64,000 nucleotides of DNA from contig CAZGWK010000015.1 of the NCBI GenBank assembly GCA_964529285.1, positions 1-64,000 of the forward strand, in the 5' to 3' direction. The stretch comes from SURF-21 sp964529285 (lineage in GTDB: Bacteria; Actinomycetota; Geothermincolia; Geothermincolales; RBG-13-55-18). Positions 43,457 to 52,492 of the stretch are shown piece by piece (within the stretch, counting starts at the first letter, position 1; every line of letters begins with the position of its first letter). The notes beneath the pieces were generated by a model, which was not told the origin of the DNA, ran no database searches, and saw only the letters and a program-made list of their open reading frames with translations. Position numbers and translations under genes: made by a program.

Positions 43457-44884
43457 TCAGCGCCTGTCGATGAAGCGGGTGGCCTTGAGTGCGAGCGTGG
43501 GGTCGTATATCTCCGGAGACTGCACGAACTCGACCTTGGGCTCTATGCCCGCGGCCTCGCGCACGCGGGACACCACCTCTCTCTCCAGGTCCTGCCGCAT
43601 CCTCCCCGCGACGGACATGCGGATGATGAGGCGGTCGGGGCTGAAGGGATTGCTCTCGTCTTCCTTCTCCACCACCAGTTGATATTCGACCACCCCCGCA
43701 ACCCCGGCCAGCTGGTTCCTTATCGCTTCCGGATTCACGAGCTTTCCGCTTACGCGGATGACTTCGTCGGCGCGCACGGCATAGGTGGATCCCATGCGCA
43801 CCACCAGCCTGCTGCCGCTGCGTCCGCAGTGTGGACACGTACCGCTCTCGCGGGCCGCCAGGTCCCCTACGACATAGCGCAGGAGCACCGTTCCCCTGCG
43901 GTCGATATGCGTGACGGCCAGAAGGCCTATCTCGCCGTCGGGCAAAGGCCTGAAGCTGTCCGGGTCCAGGATCTCTATATGGTAGATATTGGGCGCGGGG
44001 TTGTGATTGCCCCCGAACTCGCAGCATTCCACGAAGGAGCCCTGACATTCCGTGAGGACGTAGCCGTTGTTGACGAAGGCATCCGCCCCCGCTCCCCCGA
44101 GGTGCTCTCTCATCTCGTCGCGCATACCCTCGGGTACGGTGTCCCCCAGGGCCATGAGTATGCGCACGGGCGATAGGTCGATGCCCAGCTGCTCTCCTCG
44201 CAGGATGAGCTGGCGTTCGTATCGGCCCGTCCCCGCCATCACGCTTGCCCGGTGCATCTCCACCAGCTCGAGCGCCTCGTCCACCGAACGGTGCAGGGGA
44301 AAACCGGGCACGTCCTTGCCCACCAGTGCGTTCACCAGCTTCATGCCCACTGTAGAGGCCAGGTGTATGATGCGGTAGAAACCGATATGGGGCAGGCTCC
44401 CGTAGGGGAAGAGATTGATCACCGTATCCTCGGGAGTCATCCAGCTTGTCTCGGCCATGCGCCGGAGCTGCAGGCTTATATTGTACATATCGTAGGCGGT
44501 ATTGAAGAAAGGGGCCGGAGTACCGGTGGTGGTCCCCGAGGTATAGGTTATCTCGTAGGTGACGTCCAGGGGGTCAGGAGGGTCCACGACCAGCAGGAAC
44601 GAGAAGGGATCGGTCAGGTATGATTCCTTGGAGGTCACCGGGATGCGCTCCAGGTCCTGCAGGGTGCGGATATCCTCTGCCGCTATCTTTTCGCGCTTGA
44701 AGATTTCGCGATAGTACGGGCTGAAGGCCGCGACCAACTCCAGCTGCCTGCGCAGGTTTTGTTCCTGCAGAGCCTTGAGCTCACCCGGGTCCATCCATAA
44801 CGGGTTGTTCCTGTCCCGCGCATAGATCGGCCATTTTTCCTTGAAATCCCAGGCTTTCTGCGGCGATATATCGCCTTTTTTCAT
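43457..44884 (-). CDS. Phenylacetate-CoA ligase-like adenylate-forming enzyme
   Basis: 475 residues, PaaK/coenzyme F390-synthetase-like branch of the ANL superfamily. ATP loop YTSGTTTGTPAPF (about 114-126), the acid-activation region ending RYVVGDLA, a CPHCG zinc-like pair typical of this branch, and the small C-terminal domain from about 370. It should activate a carboxylic acid as acyl-adenylate and form a CoA ester; the substrate is unknown. It stands between the exoprotein gene (4 nt, convergent) and the SpoIIE gene, with mini-repeat 2d in its leader. Confidence 0.88.
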   Translation of the reverse strand: MKKGDISPQKAWDFKEKWPIYARDRNNPLWMDPGELKALQEQNLRRQLELVAAFSPYYREIFKREKIAAEDIRTLQDLERIPVTSKESYLTDPFSFLLVVDPPDPLDVTYEITYTSGTTTGTPAPFFNTAYDMYNISLQLRRMAETSWMTPEDTVINLFPYGSLPHIGFYRIIHLASTVGMKLVNALVGKDVPGFPLHRSVDEALELVEMHRASVMAGTGRYERQLILRGEQLGIDLSPVRILMALGDTVPEGMRDEMREHLGGAGADAFVNNGYVLTECQGSFVECCEFGGNHNPAPNIYHIEILDPDSFRPLPDGEIGLLAVTHIDRRGTVLLRYVVGDLAARESGTCPHCGRSGSRLVVRMGSTYAVRADEVIRVSGKLVNPEAIRNQLAGVAGVVEYQLVVEKEDESNPFSPDRLIIRMSVAGRMRQDLEREVVSRVREAAGIEPKVEFVQSPEIYDPTLALKATRFIDRR

Positions 44885-44900
44885 CCCTCGCGTTACCTTT

Positions 44901-44967
44901 CCATAGTCCGGGAACGATCATCGGCATCCATTATATATGAGCGAGGACCCTTACCCCCGGTCTATGG
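44901..44967 (+). repeat. Dispersed repeat family 2, copy d (mini-element)
   Basis: 67 nt with ends CCATAGTCCGGG and CCCGGTCTATGG complementary at 11 of 12 positions. It contains the core GAGCGAGGACCCTTACC (44939-44955) and little else, so it may be the minimal form of the family. Confidence 0.75.
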
Positions 44968-44971
44968 CATC

Positions 44972-47605
44972 CTAGCGTTTCTTTATGTCACACAGCATGA
45001 TGGTGAAATCGTCCTCCACCTTGCCTCCGCTGAACCCCTTGAGCGTATCAACCAGGCCGTCGATGAATTTCCCCGGTGCCCTGGAACCCGCTCCCTTGAG
45101 ATAGCGCCTCAGGCGGTTGTGGCCGAACATACGCCGCCGGGAATCCCGGCACTCTATGACCCCGTCCGTGAAGATGAATATACGGTCGCCCGGCTCGAGC
45201 TTGATCTCCTCCTCCTGCAGATCGGGCTCCTCGAATGCGCCCAGGATGGTGCGCTTCCTGGAACCCAGGGCGATAAGTTCGCTGCCGCCGCGGATGAGTA
45301 TGGGGTCATGGTGACCGGCGTTTACGTAGCGAAGTGTGAGGTCCTCGAGGTTCAGCTCGCTGTAGAAGACGGTGATAAAACGGTCCTCCAGGCGGTGGGG
45401 CACGATGGCGCGGTTGGCCTTGGTCACGACGGCCAGGGCATCGGTGCCGTACTTGGCCTCCGAGCGGATAGCGCTCATGGCCAGCGTAGCCAGGAGCGCA
45501 GCCGGGATACCGCTTCCCGCAGCGTCGCCTATGACCATCATCAGGCGGTTATCGTCCTCCCAGAAGTCGTACCAGTCCCCTCCCACGATACGTGCCTGTT
45601 CCTGGTGCGCGAGTATTCTCACCTTGCGGTTCTCCAACGGCCCATCCGGTAGGAGAGCACCCTGTATGTGTGAGGCGATGTCCAGTTCCTTATCCACCAG
45701 GGCCAGGTGCTGCAGCCTCTTCTGTTCGCTGATATCCCTGAATACGCAGACCACGTTCATTATCTGGCGCTTCCTGTTGCGGATCACGGAGAAGGAGCCG
45801 CTGATCCATATCCTGCTCCCGTCCCGGCGTTCGTACTCCATTTCCTTGAGTGCCGGTTTTTCACCGCGAAAAGCGGCTTCAACGGGGCAGTCATTACGCG
45901 TACACTTGCCCTGCTCCACCCCTTCTTCCCCGTAGAGTACCTCGTGGAAATGCCTGCCCACCGCTTCATCCTCGCGCCAGCCGAAAAGCTCGGCGGCTGC
46001 CGGGTTGAACACGATGATATTACGACCCCGATCAACCAGGAAGATCGCCTCCGGGTTGGTGGCGATGATGGCCTCGCTGCGCTCCCTCTCGATGAAGACG
46101 CGCTCGCTGGCCTCCAGCTCCTGCAGCCTTCTCTCCCGCTCCCGGATGCGCTCCCGCAGCCTCACCTGTTCGATGGCGATGGTCACCTGGTCCAGCACGG
46201 CCGCGATCATCTCCGGGTCCTCCTCCTCGAAGAGGCGGGCCTTGGTGTTGCTGCCTATGACCAGAACGCCGCTGACCTTTCCGCCGTAGACAAGCGGCGC
46301 GATGATACATCCCCGTACCTTGAGAAAACGCGCGTATTCCGCATTTATCCTGGGATCGCTTCTCGCGTCCTCCGTAGTTATCACCCGCTGTTCCATTATG
46401 GCCAGGGTGGTAGCCTCGTCGAGGTCTTCAAGGGTCCAGATCCGGTTCTGCAGATACTTGCACATGGCGGAAGTCAGACCATATCCGCGCGCGAACTCCA
46501 GCCGCCCCTCGTCCTGTTCGTAAAAGAAGAGGAGGCACTTGTCGGCGCCCATGATCATCATCAGGCTGCGTACCATGATGCCCATGGCCTGTTTGAAGGA
46601 CATGGCACTCCCTATCGCTTCCGCCAGCTCTTTCAACTCGACCGTCTGGCGCCGCCGCCTCCGTTCCAGCTCGAAGAGCCTGGCATTCTCGATGGCCACT
46701 CCCGCCTGGGGAGCGAAGGCGGCAAGCAGGGCCATATCCAGCCGGTTATAGGTCCGGGGCTCTACGTCGTAGAGTTCCAGCGCCCCGATGGGCTTATCGT
46801 CCTTCAGGATGGGGCAGGACAGCACGGAGCGCACTTTTCCGCCCCTGGCGGGGATGGGCAGGTTCAAACCACGCAGGCGTGAATCCGCCGCGGCGACGGG
46901 GGAGTTCTCCTCCACGGCCTGAGCCAGGAGAGAGCGGGCAAGTTGAAAATGTCGTCCCTTGGCCCACGGCGGGCTTAGCCCGAGCTGCGAAACAAGCTCC
47001 ATCTCCTCTTCGTCCTGTTTCAAGAGGTATATAGCCCCCATATTGGTCTGCATAATACCCGCGGCCACCTCCAGGATCTGCAGGAAGACGCTGTCCAGGT
47101 CCATGGTGGAGGCTATAGTCCTTCCCACCTCCAGCAGCCCGTGCAGTTCACGCAGCTGCCGGTTGATCATCTCGTCCTTGGTCTCCAGGTAGGCAGCCGA
47201 CAGCGCAGCGACGAGGTTCGAGTTTAGCTCGCTCTGCATGTCCAGCACCCTCTGCAGGTCTGCCGGCTCCAGTTCCATCTCCTGGATTTCGGGGATGACG
47301 CGGTTCCAGATTATCGATTCCACCAGGTATATCGCGCGTACCAGATCCGCGAAGGGTATGCTCTGCAGGGCACGGTTCCTGCCGATCATGCGGGCGAAGG
47401 CGTAGAGGTCCTCACGGTCTGCTCCCGTACCCGCCATGAATTCGGTTGTCCTGAAAGCCAGCTTCTTTACGAGCTCGCGTATATCCTTTTTTACATCGGG
47501 GGAGAGCCCCGCGTAAGTGGGCAGATTATCCTCGAATGCACTCTGCATCTCCCCGACCAGGTCGTCGAGGTATATCGATATCGTGTCCGACAACTTATTG
47601 AGCAT
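44972..47605 (-). CDS. RsbU/SpoIIE-type PP2C phosphatase with two GAF domains and a PAS domain
   Basis: 877 residues, no membrane segment. A helical N-terminal domain (1-145) resembles the RsbRD/PucR-type N-terminal domain. GAF1 about 155-315, GAF2 about 325-485, coiled linker, PAS about 505-630 with a Cys pair CTRNDC, then a PP2C/SpoIIE domain (660-876) with metal Asp677 (GGDWYDF) and Asp694 (GDAAGSG) and the FTDGVIE motif. Such proteins dephosphorylate anti-sigma-factor antagonists in partner-switching pathways. No STAS or anti-sigma kinase gene is in the window, so its partner is elsewhere. AGGG precedes the ATG. Confidence 0.92.
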   Translation of the reverse strand: MLNKLSDTISIYLDDLVGEMQSAFEDNLPTYAGLSPDVKKDIRELVKKLAFRTTEFMAGTGADREDLYAFARMIGRNRALQSIPFADLVRAIYLVESIIWNRVIPEIQEMELEPADLQRVLDMQSELNSNLVAALSAAYLETKDEMINRQLRELHGLLEVGRTIASTMDLDSVFLQILEVAAGIMQTNMGAIYLLKQDEEEMELVSQLGLSPPWAKGRHFQLARSLLAQAVEENSPVAAADSRLRGLNLPIPARGGKVRSVLSCPILKDDKPIGALELYDVEPRTYNRLDMALLAAFAPQAGVAIENARLFELERRRRRQTVELKELAEAIGSAMSFKQAMGIMVRSLMMIMGADKCLLFFYEQDEGRLEFARGYGLTSAMCKYLQNRIWTLEDLDEATTLAIMEQRVITTEDARSDPRINAEYARFLKVRGCIIAPLVYGGKVSGVLVIGSNTKARLFEEEDPEMIAAVLDQVTIAIEQVRLRERIRERERRLQELEASERVFIERERSEAIIATNPEAIFLVDRGRNIIVFNPAAAELFGWREDEAVGRHFHEVLYGEEGVEQGKCTRNDCPVEAAFRGEKPALKEMEYERRDGSRIWISGSFSVIRNRKRQIMNVVCVFRDISEQKRLQHLALVDKELDIASHIQGALLPDGPLENRKVRILAHQEQARIVGGDWYDFWEDDNRLMMVIGDAAGSGIPAALLATLAMSAIRSEAKYGTDALAVVTKANRAIVPHRLEDRFITVFYSELNLEDLTLRYVNAGHHDPILIRGGSELIALGSRKRTILGAFEEPDLQEEEIKLEPGDRIFIFTDGVIECRDSRRRMFGHNRLRRYLKGAGSRAPGKFIDGLVDTLKGFSGGKVEDDFTIMLCDIKKR

Positions 47606-47780
47606 TTACCCTGAACCACCTTGGAGAAAAATTTGCCCGTCTAAACAAGTATATCTCATCTGAACCAACCGGTCGGAACGTGGAGGTTTCAAAGCCCGGC
47701 AGGACCCTCCATCTGTGCCGCCACCATCCAGGGTACACCGCTTAAGCAACTCTTCCATCTGCGCTGCAACGCTCTCTGAA

Positions 47781-47899
47781 GAACCCTACATGTCTGAGCA
47801 ATACCCTATGTGGTATGCATCGCGTAAGCGACAGCGCCGTCTTCGGCGCGACGGTGCCAGTCGCTTCCACATTTCCGAATGTGGAGGCCTGGCACGTGT
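47781..47899 (+). repeat. Dispersed repeat family 1, copy c
   Basis: 119 nt. Has the small hairpin GCGCCG-TCTT-CGGCGC and the clearest large hairpin: GTGCCAG and CCACATT pair with AATGTGG and CTGGCAC (47854-47895). Confidence 0.85.
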
Positions 47900-48083
47900 T
47901 ATCTGCGCTACCACGCACTCTGTTGAACACCTCCGTCTGATTGAAGAGGCAGCTAAAGGAGAGAATAGAATCGGGTATATTCATACCACCTGGGACGGTG
48001 GAACAGCCTCCAGGTATAGCCCGTATATTATCCACACCCCGGGCCCACCAGTTAAGCGATGCTTTCGTCTGTGCTAACACCAG

Positions 48084-48203
48084 CCTGAGAACCGGGGGTC
48101 GGTCCGAAGCGACATTGGCGAGCAGTATATGCGAGAGAAGGACCGCGCTGCTCATATGCAACCTGCGAGTGAGGAGCGAGGACCGTTACCACCGGGCTCA
48201 GGC
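48084..48203 (+). repeat. Dispersed repeat family 2, copy b
   Basis: About 120 nt. Left part identical to copy a for over 40 nt (ACCGGGGGTCGGTCCGAAGC and on). Ends CCTGAGAACCGG and CCGGGCTCAGG are partly complementary. The core GAGCGAGGACCGTTACC (48174-48190) is 27 nt from the atpD stop. Confidence 0.8.
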
Positions 48204-48217
48204 CGGTAGCGCACCGC

Positions 48218-48859
48218 CTAACTGGCGGCGGCCCGGGCAGCCTCCTCCTGCATGGACTTTATCTTCATGAGCTGGGTGCGGTACGAGCGCTCCATCTCGT
48301 CCAGCTTCATGGTGATGTAGACGACGGTCTCCTCGAGGGAGGGAATGAGCACGTATTCCAGGGCGTTGACGCGGCGGCGGGTCTTTTCTATCTCGATGGC
48401 CAGCATCTTGATGTTGTTCTCTATCTCCCCGAGCTTCAACAGAACCGGCACCAGCTCGCGGTAGTACTGGAGGGCGGCGTCAAAGGCCATGGGGGTGGTG
48501 GAGAGGCTGTAGCAATCGTAGGCTCCGCCGAAGCGGATATCGAAGTGCGGTACCTTGACCCCCACGATGCGATCCTCGCTGACATCGATATCCAGGGAGG
48601 CGGCGCTTATGGCCAGGGCTTCCTTGACCTCCTCCGAGGTTACCTCGGAACGGGCGATGGAGAAGATGGTATATGCCTCGATGAGCTTCGCCTCTACCTC
48701 GTCGCGCAGGGTCTCGCTCTCCCTGATGCGCGCCAGGAACTGCTTCATCAGCTCGTCCAGTTTGTCCTTGAGGAGCTTGTGCCCGCGCCTGGCGATGGCC
48801 GTGCGCCTGCGGAGCTTGAGCAGCTCCATGCGGTTGGGGTTTACGTTGATGCGCGCCAA
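48218..48859 (-). CDS. atpD: V/A-type ATPase subunit D (central stalk)
   Basis: 213 residues, long antiparallel coiled coil that forms the rotor shaft inside the A3B3 head. N-terminus ARINVNPNRMELLKLRRR and C-terminal RRVNALEYVLIPSLEETV are family signatures. It starts with a TTG directly after the atpB TAG (no gap), with GGAGG about 11 nt upstream. Last gene of the operon; a CCGCC/GGCGG hairpin overlaps the stop and repeat 2b follows. Confidence 0.95.
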   Translation of the reverse strand: MARINVNPNRMELLKLRRRTAIARRGHKLLKDKLDELMKQFLARIRESETLRDEVEAKLIEAYTIFSIARSEVTSEEVKEALAISAASLDIDVSEDRIVGVKVPHFDIRFGGAYDCYSLSTTPMAFDAALQYYRELVPVLLKLGEIENNIKMLAIEIEKTRRRVNALEYVLIPSLEETVVYITMKLDEMERSYRTQLMKIKSMQEEAARAAAS

Positions 48860-50242
48860 CTAACCGGGCACCTCCGCCTCCATGTACTTGCTTATCTGTT
48901 CGTCCTTGACTCTCTTGAGCTCCGAGCGCGGCAGGATCCTCAGCAGCTCCCACCCTATGGAAAGCGTCTCCCCGATGGTGCGGTTCTCGTATTCGCCCTG
49001 CCGTATGAAGCGCTCCTCGAACTCATCCGAGAACTTCACGAACAGCCTGTCCTCCTCGGAGAGGGCGGCTTCCCCCAGGATGATGGAAAGCTCCCTCGCC
49101 TCTTTGCCCCGCGCGTAAGCGGAGAAGAGCTGGTTGGACAGGCCGGAATGGTCCTCTCTCGTCTTGCCCTCTCCGATGCCCTTCTCCTTAAGGCGCGAGA
49201 GGGAGGGAAGCACTTCCACGGGTGGATATACTCCCTGGCGCTGCAGGTCGCGCGAGAGGATTATCTGACCTTCCGTGATATAGCCGGTGAGGTCGGGGAT
49301 GGGGTGGGTCTTGTCGTCGTCGGGCATGGATAGCACCGGGATCTGGGTGATAGAGCCCTGGGCATCCTTTATCCTGCCCGCCCGCTCGTAAATGCTGGCG
49401 AGGTCGGTATAGAGGTACCCCGGGTATCCCCTGCGCCCCGGCACCTCCTTGCGCGCCGCAGAGATCTCGCGCAGCGCCTCGCAGTAATAGGTCATGTCGG
49501 TGAGCAGTACCAGCACCTGCATGTTCTGCTCGAAGGCGAGATATTCGGCGGCGGTCAGGGCCATGCGCGGTGTCGCTATACGCTCGATGGCCGGATCGTC
49601 GGCCAGGTTAATAAAGAGGGTGGAACGCTCCAGTGCGGCCTGGTCCCGGAATTCGCGGATGAAGAAATCGGCTTCCTCGAAGGTGATACCCATGGCCGCG
49701 AAAACCACTGCGAACTCCTCCGCCTTCCCCAGTACTCCCGCCTGGCGCGCGATCTGCGCCGCCACGCGGTTATGAGGCAGGCCCGCCCCCGAGAAGATGG
49801 GGAGCTTCTGCCCCCTTACCAGCGGGTTGAGGCCGTCGATAGACGAGATGCCGGTCTGGATGAAGTCGGTGGGAAAATCGCGGGCGAAGGGGTTGATGGG
49901 GTTGCCGTTGATATCCAGCTTCTTCTCTGGTATTACACGCGGGCCCTTGTCCAGGGGCCTTCCCAGGCCGTCGAAGACCCGGCCCAGGATGTCCCTGCTC
50001 ACGGGCAGCTCCAGGCTCTTGCCGGTAAAGCGTACCTTGGTGTGGGTCACGTCGAGGCCGCTGGTGGTCTCGAAGGACTGCAAAAGCACCGTGTCCCCCT
50101 CCACCTCCAGCACGTTCCCGTAGCCTACGGATCCGTCCGGGAACTCAACTTCCACCAGTTCGTTGTATTTCGCTCCCTCAACGCCTTCCATGAGGATCAG
50201 GGGACCCACTATCTCCCTCACCGTGAAATATTCTTTTGCCAT
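48860..50242 (-). CDS. atpB: V/A-type ATPase subunit B
   Basis: 460 residues, regulatory non-catalytic head subunit. It lacks a P-loop (the equivalent region reads FSGAGLPHNRVA), as expected. GRVFDGLGRPLDKGP and the ATP-synthase alpha/beta signature region (ALREISAARKEVPGRRGYPGYLYTD, given by its parts ALREIS and GRRGYPGYL) are present. The ATG follows AGGAGCC. 47 nt after atpA and abutting atpD. Confidence 0.96.
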   Translation of the reverse strand: MAKEYFTVREIVGPLILMEGVEGAKYNELVEVEFPDGSVGYGNVLEVEGDTVLLQSFETTSGLDVTHTKVRFTGKSLELPVSRDILGRVFDGLGRPLDKGPRVIPEKKLDINGNPINPFARDFPTDFIQTGISSIDGLNPLVRGQKLPIFSGAGLPHNRVAAQIARQAGVLGKAEEFAVVFAAMGITFEEADFFIREFRDQAALERSTLFINLADDPAIERIATPRMALTAAEYLAFEQNMQVLVLLTDMTYYCEALREISAARKEVPGRRGYPGYLYTDLASIYERAGRIKDAQGSITQIPVLSMPDDDKTHPIPDLTGYITEGQIILSRDLQRQGVYPPVEVLPSLSRLKEKGIGEGKTREDHSGLSNQLFSAYARGKEARELSIILGEAALSEEDRLFVKFSDEFEERFIRQGEYENRTIGETLSIGWELLRILPRSELKRVKDEQISKYMEAEVPG

Positions 50243-50289
50243 GCTCAGGCTCCTTCCGATCCACTTCGATCATATACGGCCAATGCGCA

Positions 50290-52056
50290 TCAAGCCTGTT
50301 TCAGCTCGGAGGCGGCGCCCGATAGCTGCTCCTCGACTTCCTTCTCTAACATGGAATATCTATCCAGATCATCCTCGGGGATGAACTTGGCCCGCGCTAT
50401 GCTGTCCTGCACCGGCAGGTCCAGCAGTTCCTGGATATTCCGGCCTTTCTCCAGCTCAAGGTTGGCCAGGGTATGGTATTTCATGATCAGCTTTAGCAGG
50501 TAGAACTGTTTGCGCAGGGAGGTGAAGGCGTCGGCGTCGTCGAAAGCGTTCTGCTGCAGGAAGTCCTCCCGCAACGATTTCGCCGTCTCCATGAGCAACC
50601 TCTCCTGGTCGGAGAGGGCCTCTACGCCGATGAGGCGCACGATCTCCTGCAGTTCCGCCTCCCGCTGCAGGATGGACATGGCCTCCTCCCTGAGGTGCGC
50701 GTATTCCGGGTCCACCTCGTTGTCCCAGTACAGTTCGGTCTGATCCAGGTAGAGGCTGTAGCTGTTCAGCCAGCTTATTGCCGGGAAGTGGCGCGCAAAA
50801 GCCAGGCGGTCCTCCAGCGCCCAGAATACCTTCACCACGCGCAGCGTAGCCTGCGTGACCGGCTCCGAGAGGTCGCCACCCGGCGGCGACACGGAACCGA
50901 TGGAGCAGATCGAGCCTTCCCTGCCGTCCTTTCCCAGGCAGGCCACGCGTCCCGACCTCTCGTAGAAGGCCGCCAGGCGCGTCCCCAGGTAGGCGGGGTA
51001 TCCCTCCTCGCCCGGCATCTCCTCCAGGCGCCCCGATATCTCGCGCAGGGCTTCGGCCCAGCGGGAGGTGGAGTCGGCCTGCAGGGCGACGTTATAGCCC
51101 ATATCCCGGTAGTATTCGGCCAGGGTGATCCCCGTATAGACAGAAGCCTCGCGGGCGGCGACCGGCATGTTGGAGGTGTTGGCGATGAGCACCGTGCGCA
51201 GCATGAGGGGTTCCCCCGAATACGGGTCCAGCAGCTCCGGGAACTCCAGCAGCACGTCCGTCATCTCGTTGCCGCGCTCGCCGCAGCCCACGAAGATAAC
51301 GATCTCGGAATTGGCCCACTTCGCGATGGCGTGCTGCAGCACCGTCTTTCCCGATCCGAAGGGTCCGGGTACGCAGGCGGTGCCTCCCCTGGCGATGGGG
51401 AAAAAGGTATCCACGATGCGCTGCCCGGTGATCAGGGGTTCGACAGGAGGCCGCTTCTCGCGATAGGGCCGCGACATGCGCACCGGCCATCTCTGCATCA
51501 TGCGCACCGGCACCTCTCCCCTGGGGGTCTCGACTGCAGCGATGTCGTCTTCGACCGTGAACTCGCCGGCTGCTATGTGGGACAGCTTTCCTTCCACCCC
51601 CGGGGGCACCATGATGCGGTGGGTGATGACCTTGGTCTCCTGCACCGTGCCCAGGATATCACCCGGCTCGACCTCGGCGCCCTCCCCCAGGACGGGTTCG
51701 AACGGCCACTTTGAATCGCGCTGCAGGCCGGGCTCCTCCACACCGCGCGGGACGTAGTTGCCGTATTTCTCCCTGATCACGTCGAGGGGCCTCTGCACCC
51801 CGTCGTAGATGGATGTAAGCAGGCCGGGTCCCAGCTCCACGCTGAGAGGTTCTGCGGTGGAGAGCACTTCGTCCCCAGGTCCCAGACCCGCAGTCTCCTC
51901 GTAGACCTGTATAGAGGCCTGGTCCCCGCGCAACTCGATGATCTCCCCCATGAGGCGATCGTGTCCCACCTTCACCAGGTCATACATCTTGGGATCGGGC
52001 AAACCCCTGGCCACCACCAGGGGGCCCGCCACCTTGATCACGTACCCCTCTTTCAT
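50290..52056 (-). CDS. atpA: V/A-type ATPase catalytic subunit A
   Basis: 588 residues. P-loop GPFGSGKTVLQ starts at 231, the catalytic Glu follows in GCGERGNEM, and the non-homologous region (about 115-185) that separates A- from F-type beta subunits is present. ALREISGRLEEMPGEEGYP is the family signature. The ATG follows GAGGAGCGACAT. The 84-nt leader from atpF contains a GC hairpin (52097-52112). Confidence 0.97.
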   Translation of the reverse strand: MKEGYVIKVAGPLVVARGLPDPKMYDLVKVGHDRLMGEIIELRGDQASIQVYEETAGLGPGDEVLSTAEPLSVELGPGLLTSIYDGVQRPLDVIREKYGNYVPRGVEEPGLQRDSKWPFEPVLGEGAEVEPGDILGTVQETKVITHRIMVPPGVEGKLSHIAAGEFTVEDDIAAVETPRGEVPVRMMQRWPVRMSRPYREKRPPVEPLITGQRIVDTFFPIARGGTACVPGPFGSGKTVLQHAIAKWANSEIVIFVGCGERGNEMTDVLLEFPELLDPYSGEPLMLRTVLIANTSNMPVAAREASVYTGITLAEYYRDMGYNVALQADSTSRWAEALREISGRLEEMPGEEGYPAYLGTRLAAFYERSGRVACLGKDGREGSICSIGSVSPPGGDLSEPVTQATLRVVKVFWALEDRLAFARHFPAISWLNSYSLYLDQTELYWDNEVDPEYAHLREEAMSILQREAELQEIVRLIGVEALSDQERLLMETAKSLREDFLQQNAFDDADAFTSLRKQFYLLKLIMKYHTLANLELEKGRNIQELLDLPVQDSIARAKFIPEDDLDRYSMLEKEVEEQLSGAASELKQA

Positions 52057-52096
52057 ATGTCGCTCCTCGTCTCGACAGTTCCTCTACATCGGCGCC

Positions 52097-52112
52097 CGGC
52101 GCCCTGGCGCCG
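52097..52112 (-). promoter_or_regulatory. Intercistronic hairpin between atpF and atpA
   Basis: CGGCGCC and GGCGCCG form a 7-bp perfect inverted repeat in the 91-nt spacer. No T-run follows, so termination is unlikely; processing or stability control is possible. Confidence 0.4.
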
Positions 52113-52140
52113 TGCGCTCAGCCGCCCTATCTTCATTAGG

Positions 52141-52449
52141 TCAATCCACCACCGAACCCAGGGCTTTTACTATCCTCTCCTTTATGGCTTTCCTTCCCAG
52201 CCCCAGCGTCCCGCTGACGGCGGGGACGGGCATAACCACCGGCAATAAATCCACGTCCGGAAACCCGGGCACCTTCTCGAGCAGGACCTCGTAGACCGGT
52301 TCGGTGATCATGACCAGCGCATATCTTTCGCGCGGAAGCGACGACCAGATCGCGGGGCCGTCATCGGGGACGGCTGCGATATAAGTCTCCACCCCCACCG
52401 CCTTGAAGCCGATCACCGAGGTCATACCCCCGATCATGGCCGCCTTCAT
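52141..52449 (-). CDS. atpF: V/A-type ATPase subunit F
   Basis: 102 residues, small Rossmann-like regulatory subunit that sits on the central stalk. Typical features are the N-terminal MKAAMIGG strand, a VMITEPVYEVL segment and a PVVMPVPA strand before the C-terminal helix. The ATG at 52449 has AGGAG 10 nt before it; a TTG at 52458 is the alternative. Both flanking spacers contain GC-rich hairpins. Confidence 0.9.
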   Translation of the reverse strand: MKAAMIGGMTSVIGFKAVGVETYIAAVPDDGPAIWSSLPRERYALVMITEPVYEVLLEKVPGFPDVDLLPVVMPVPAVSGTLGLGRKAIKERIVKALGSVVD

Positions 52450-52492
52450 CCCGTGCAATCTCCTCGTCCTCGCTTCCGCTTCACGCTTTCAG

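Larger units (their letters stand above)
47606..48217. other. 612-nt intergenic region made of repeats
   Basis: Lies between the phosphatase start and the atpD stop. It holds family-1 copy c (47781-47899), family-2 copy b (48084-48203), and a shorter similar pair near 47748 and 48051 (TTAAGC followed by a TCTG.GCT stretch). Open frames here translate the repeats and have no ribosome site or family resemblance. Confidence 0.65.

Noticed and set aside
27506..48161. Shared peptide (LLANVASDRPPVL) in short minus-strand frames near 27.6 kb and 48.1 kb, read as a small gene family
   Set aside because: It is the translation of repeat family 2; frames differ at both ends and lack ribosome sites.
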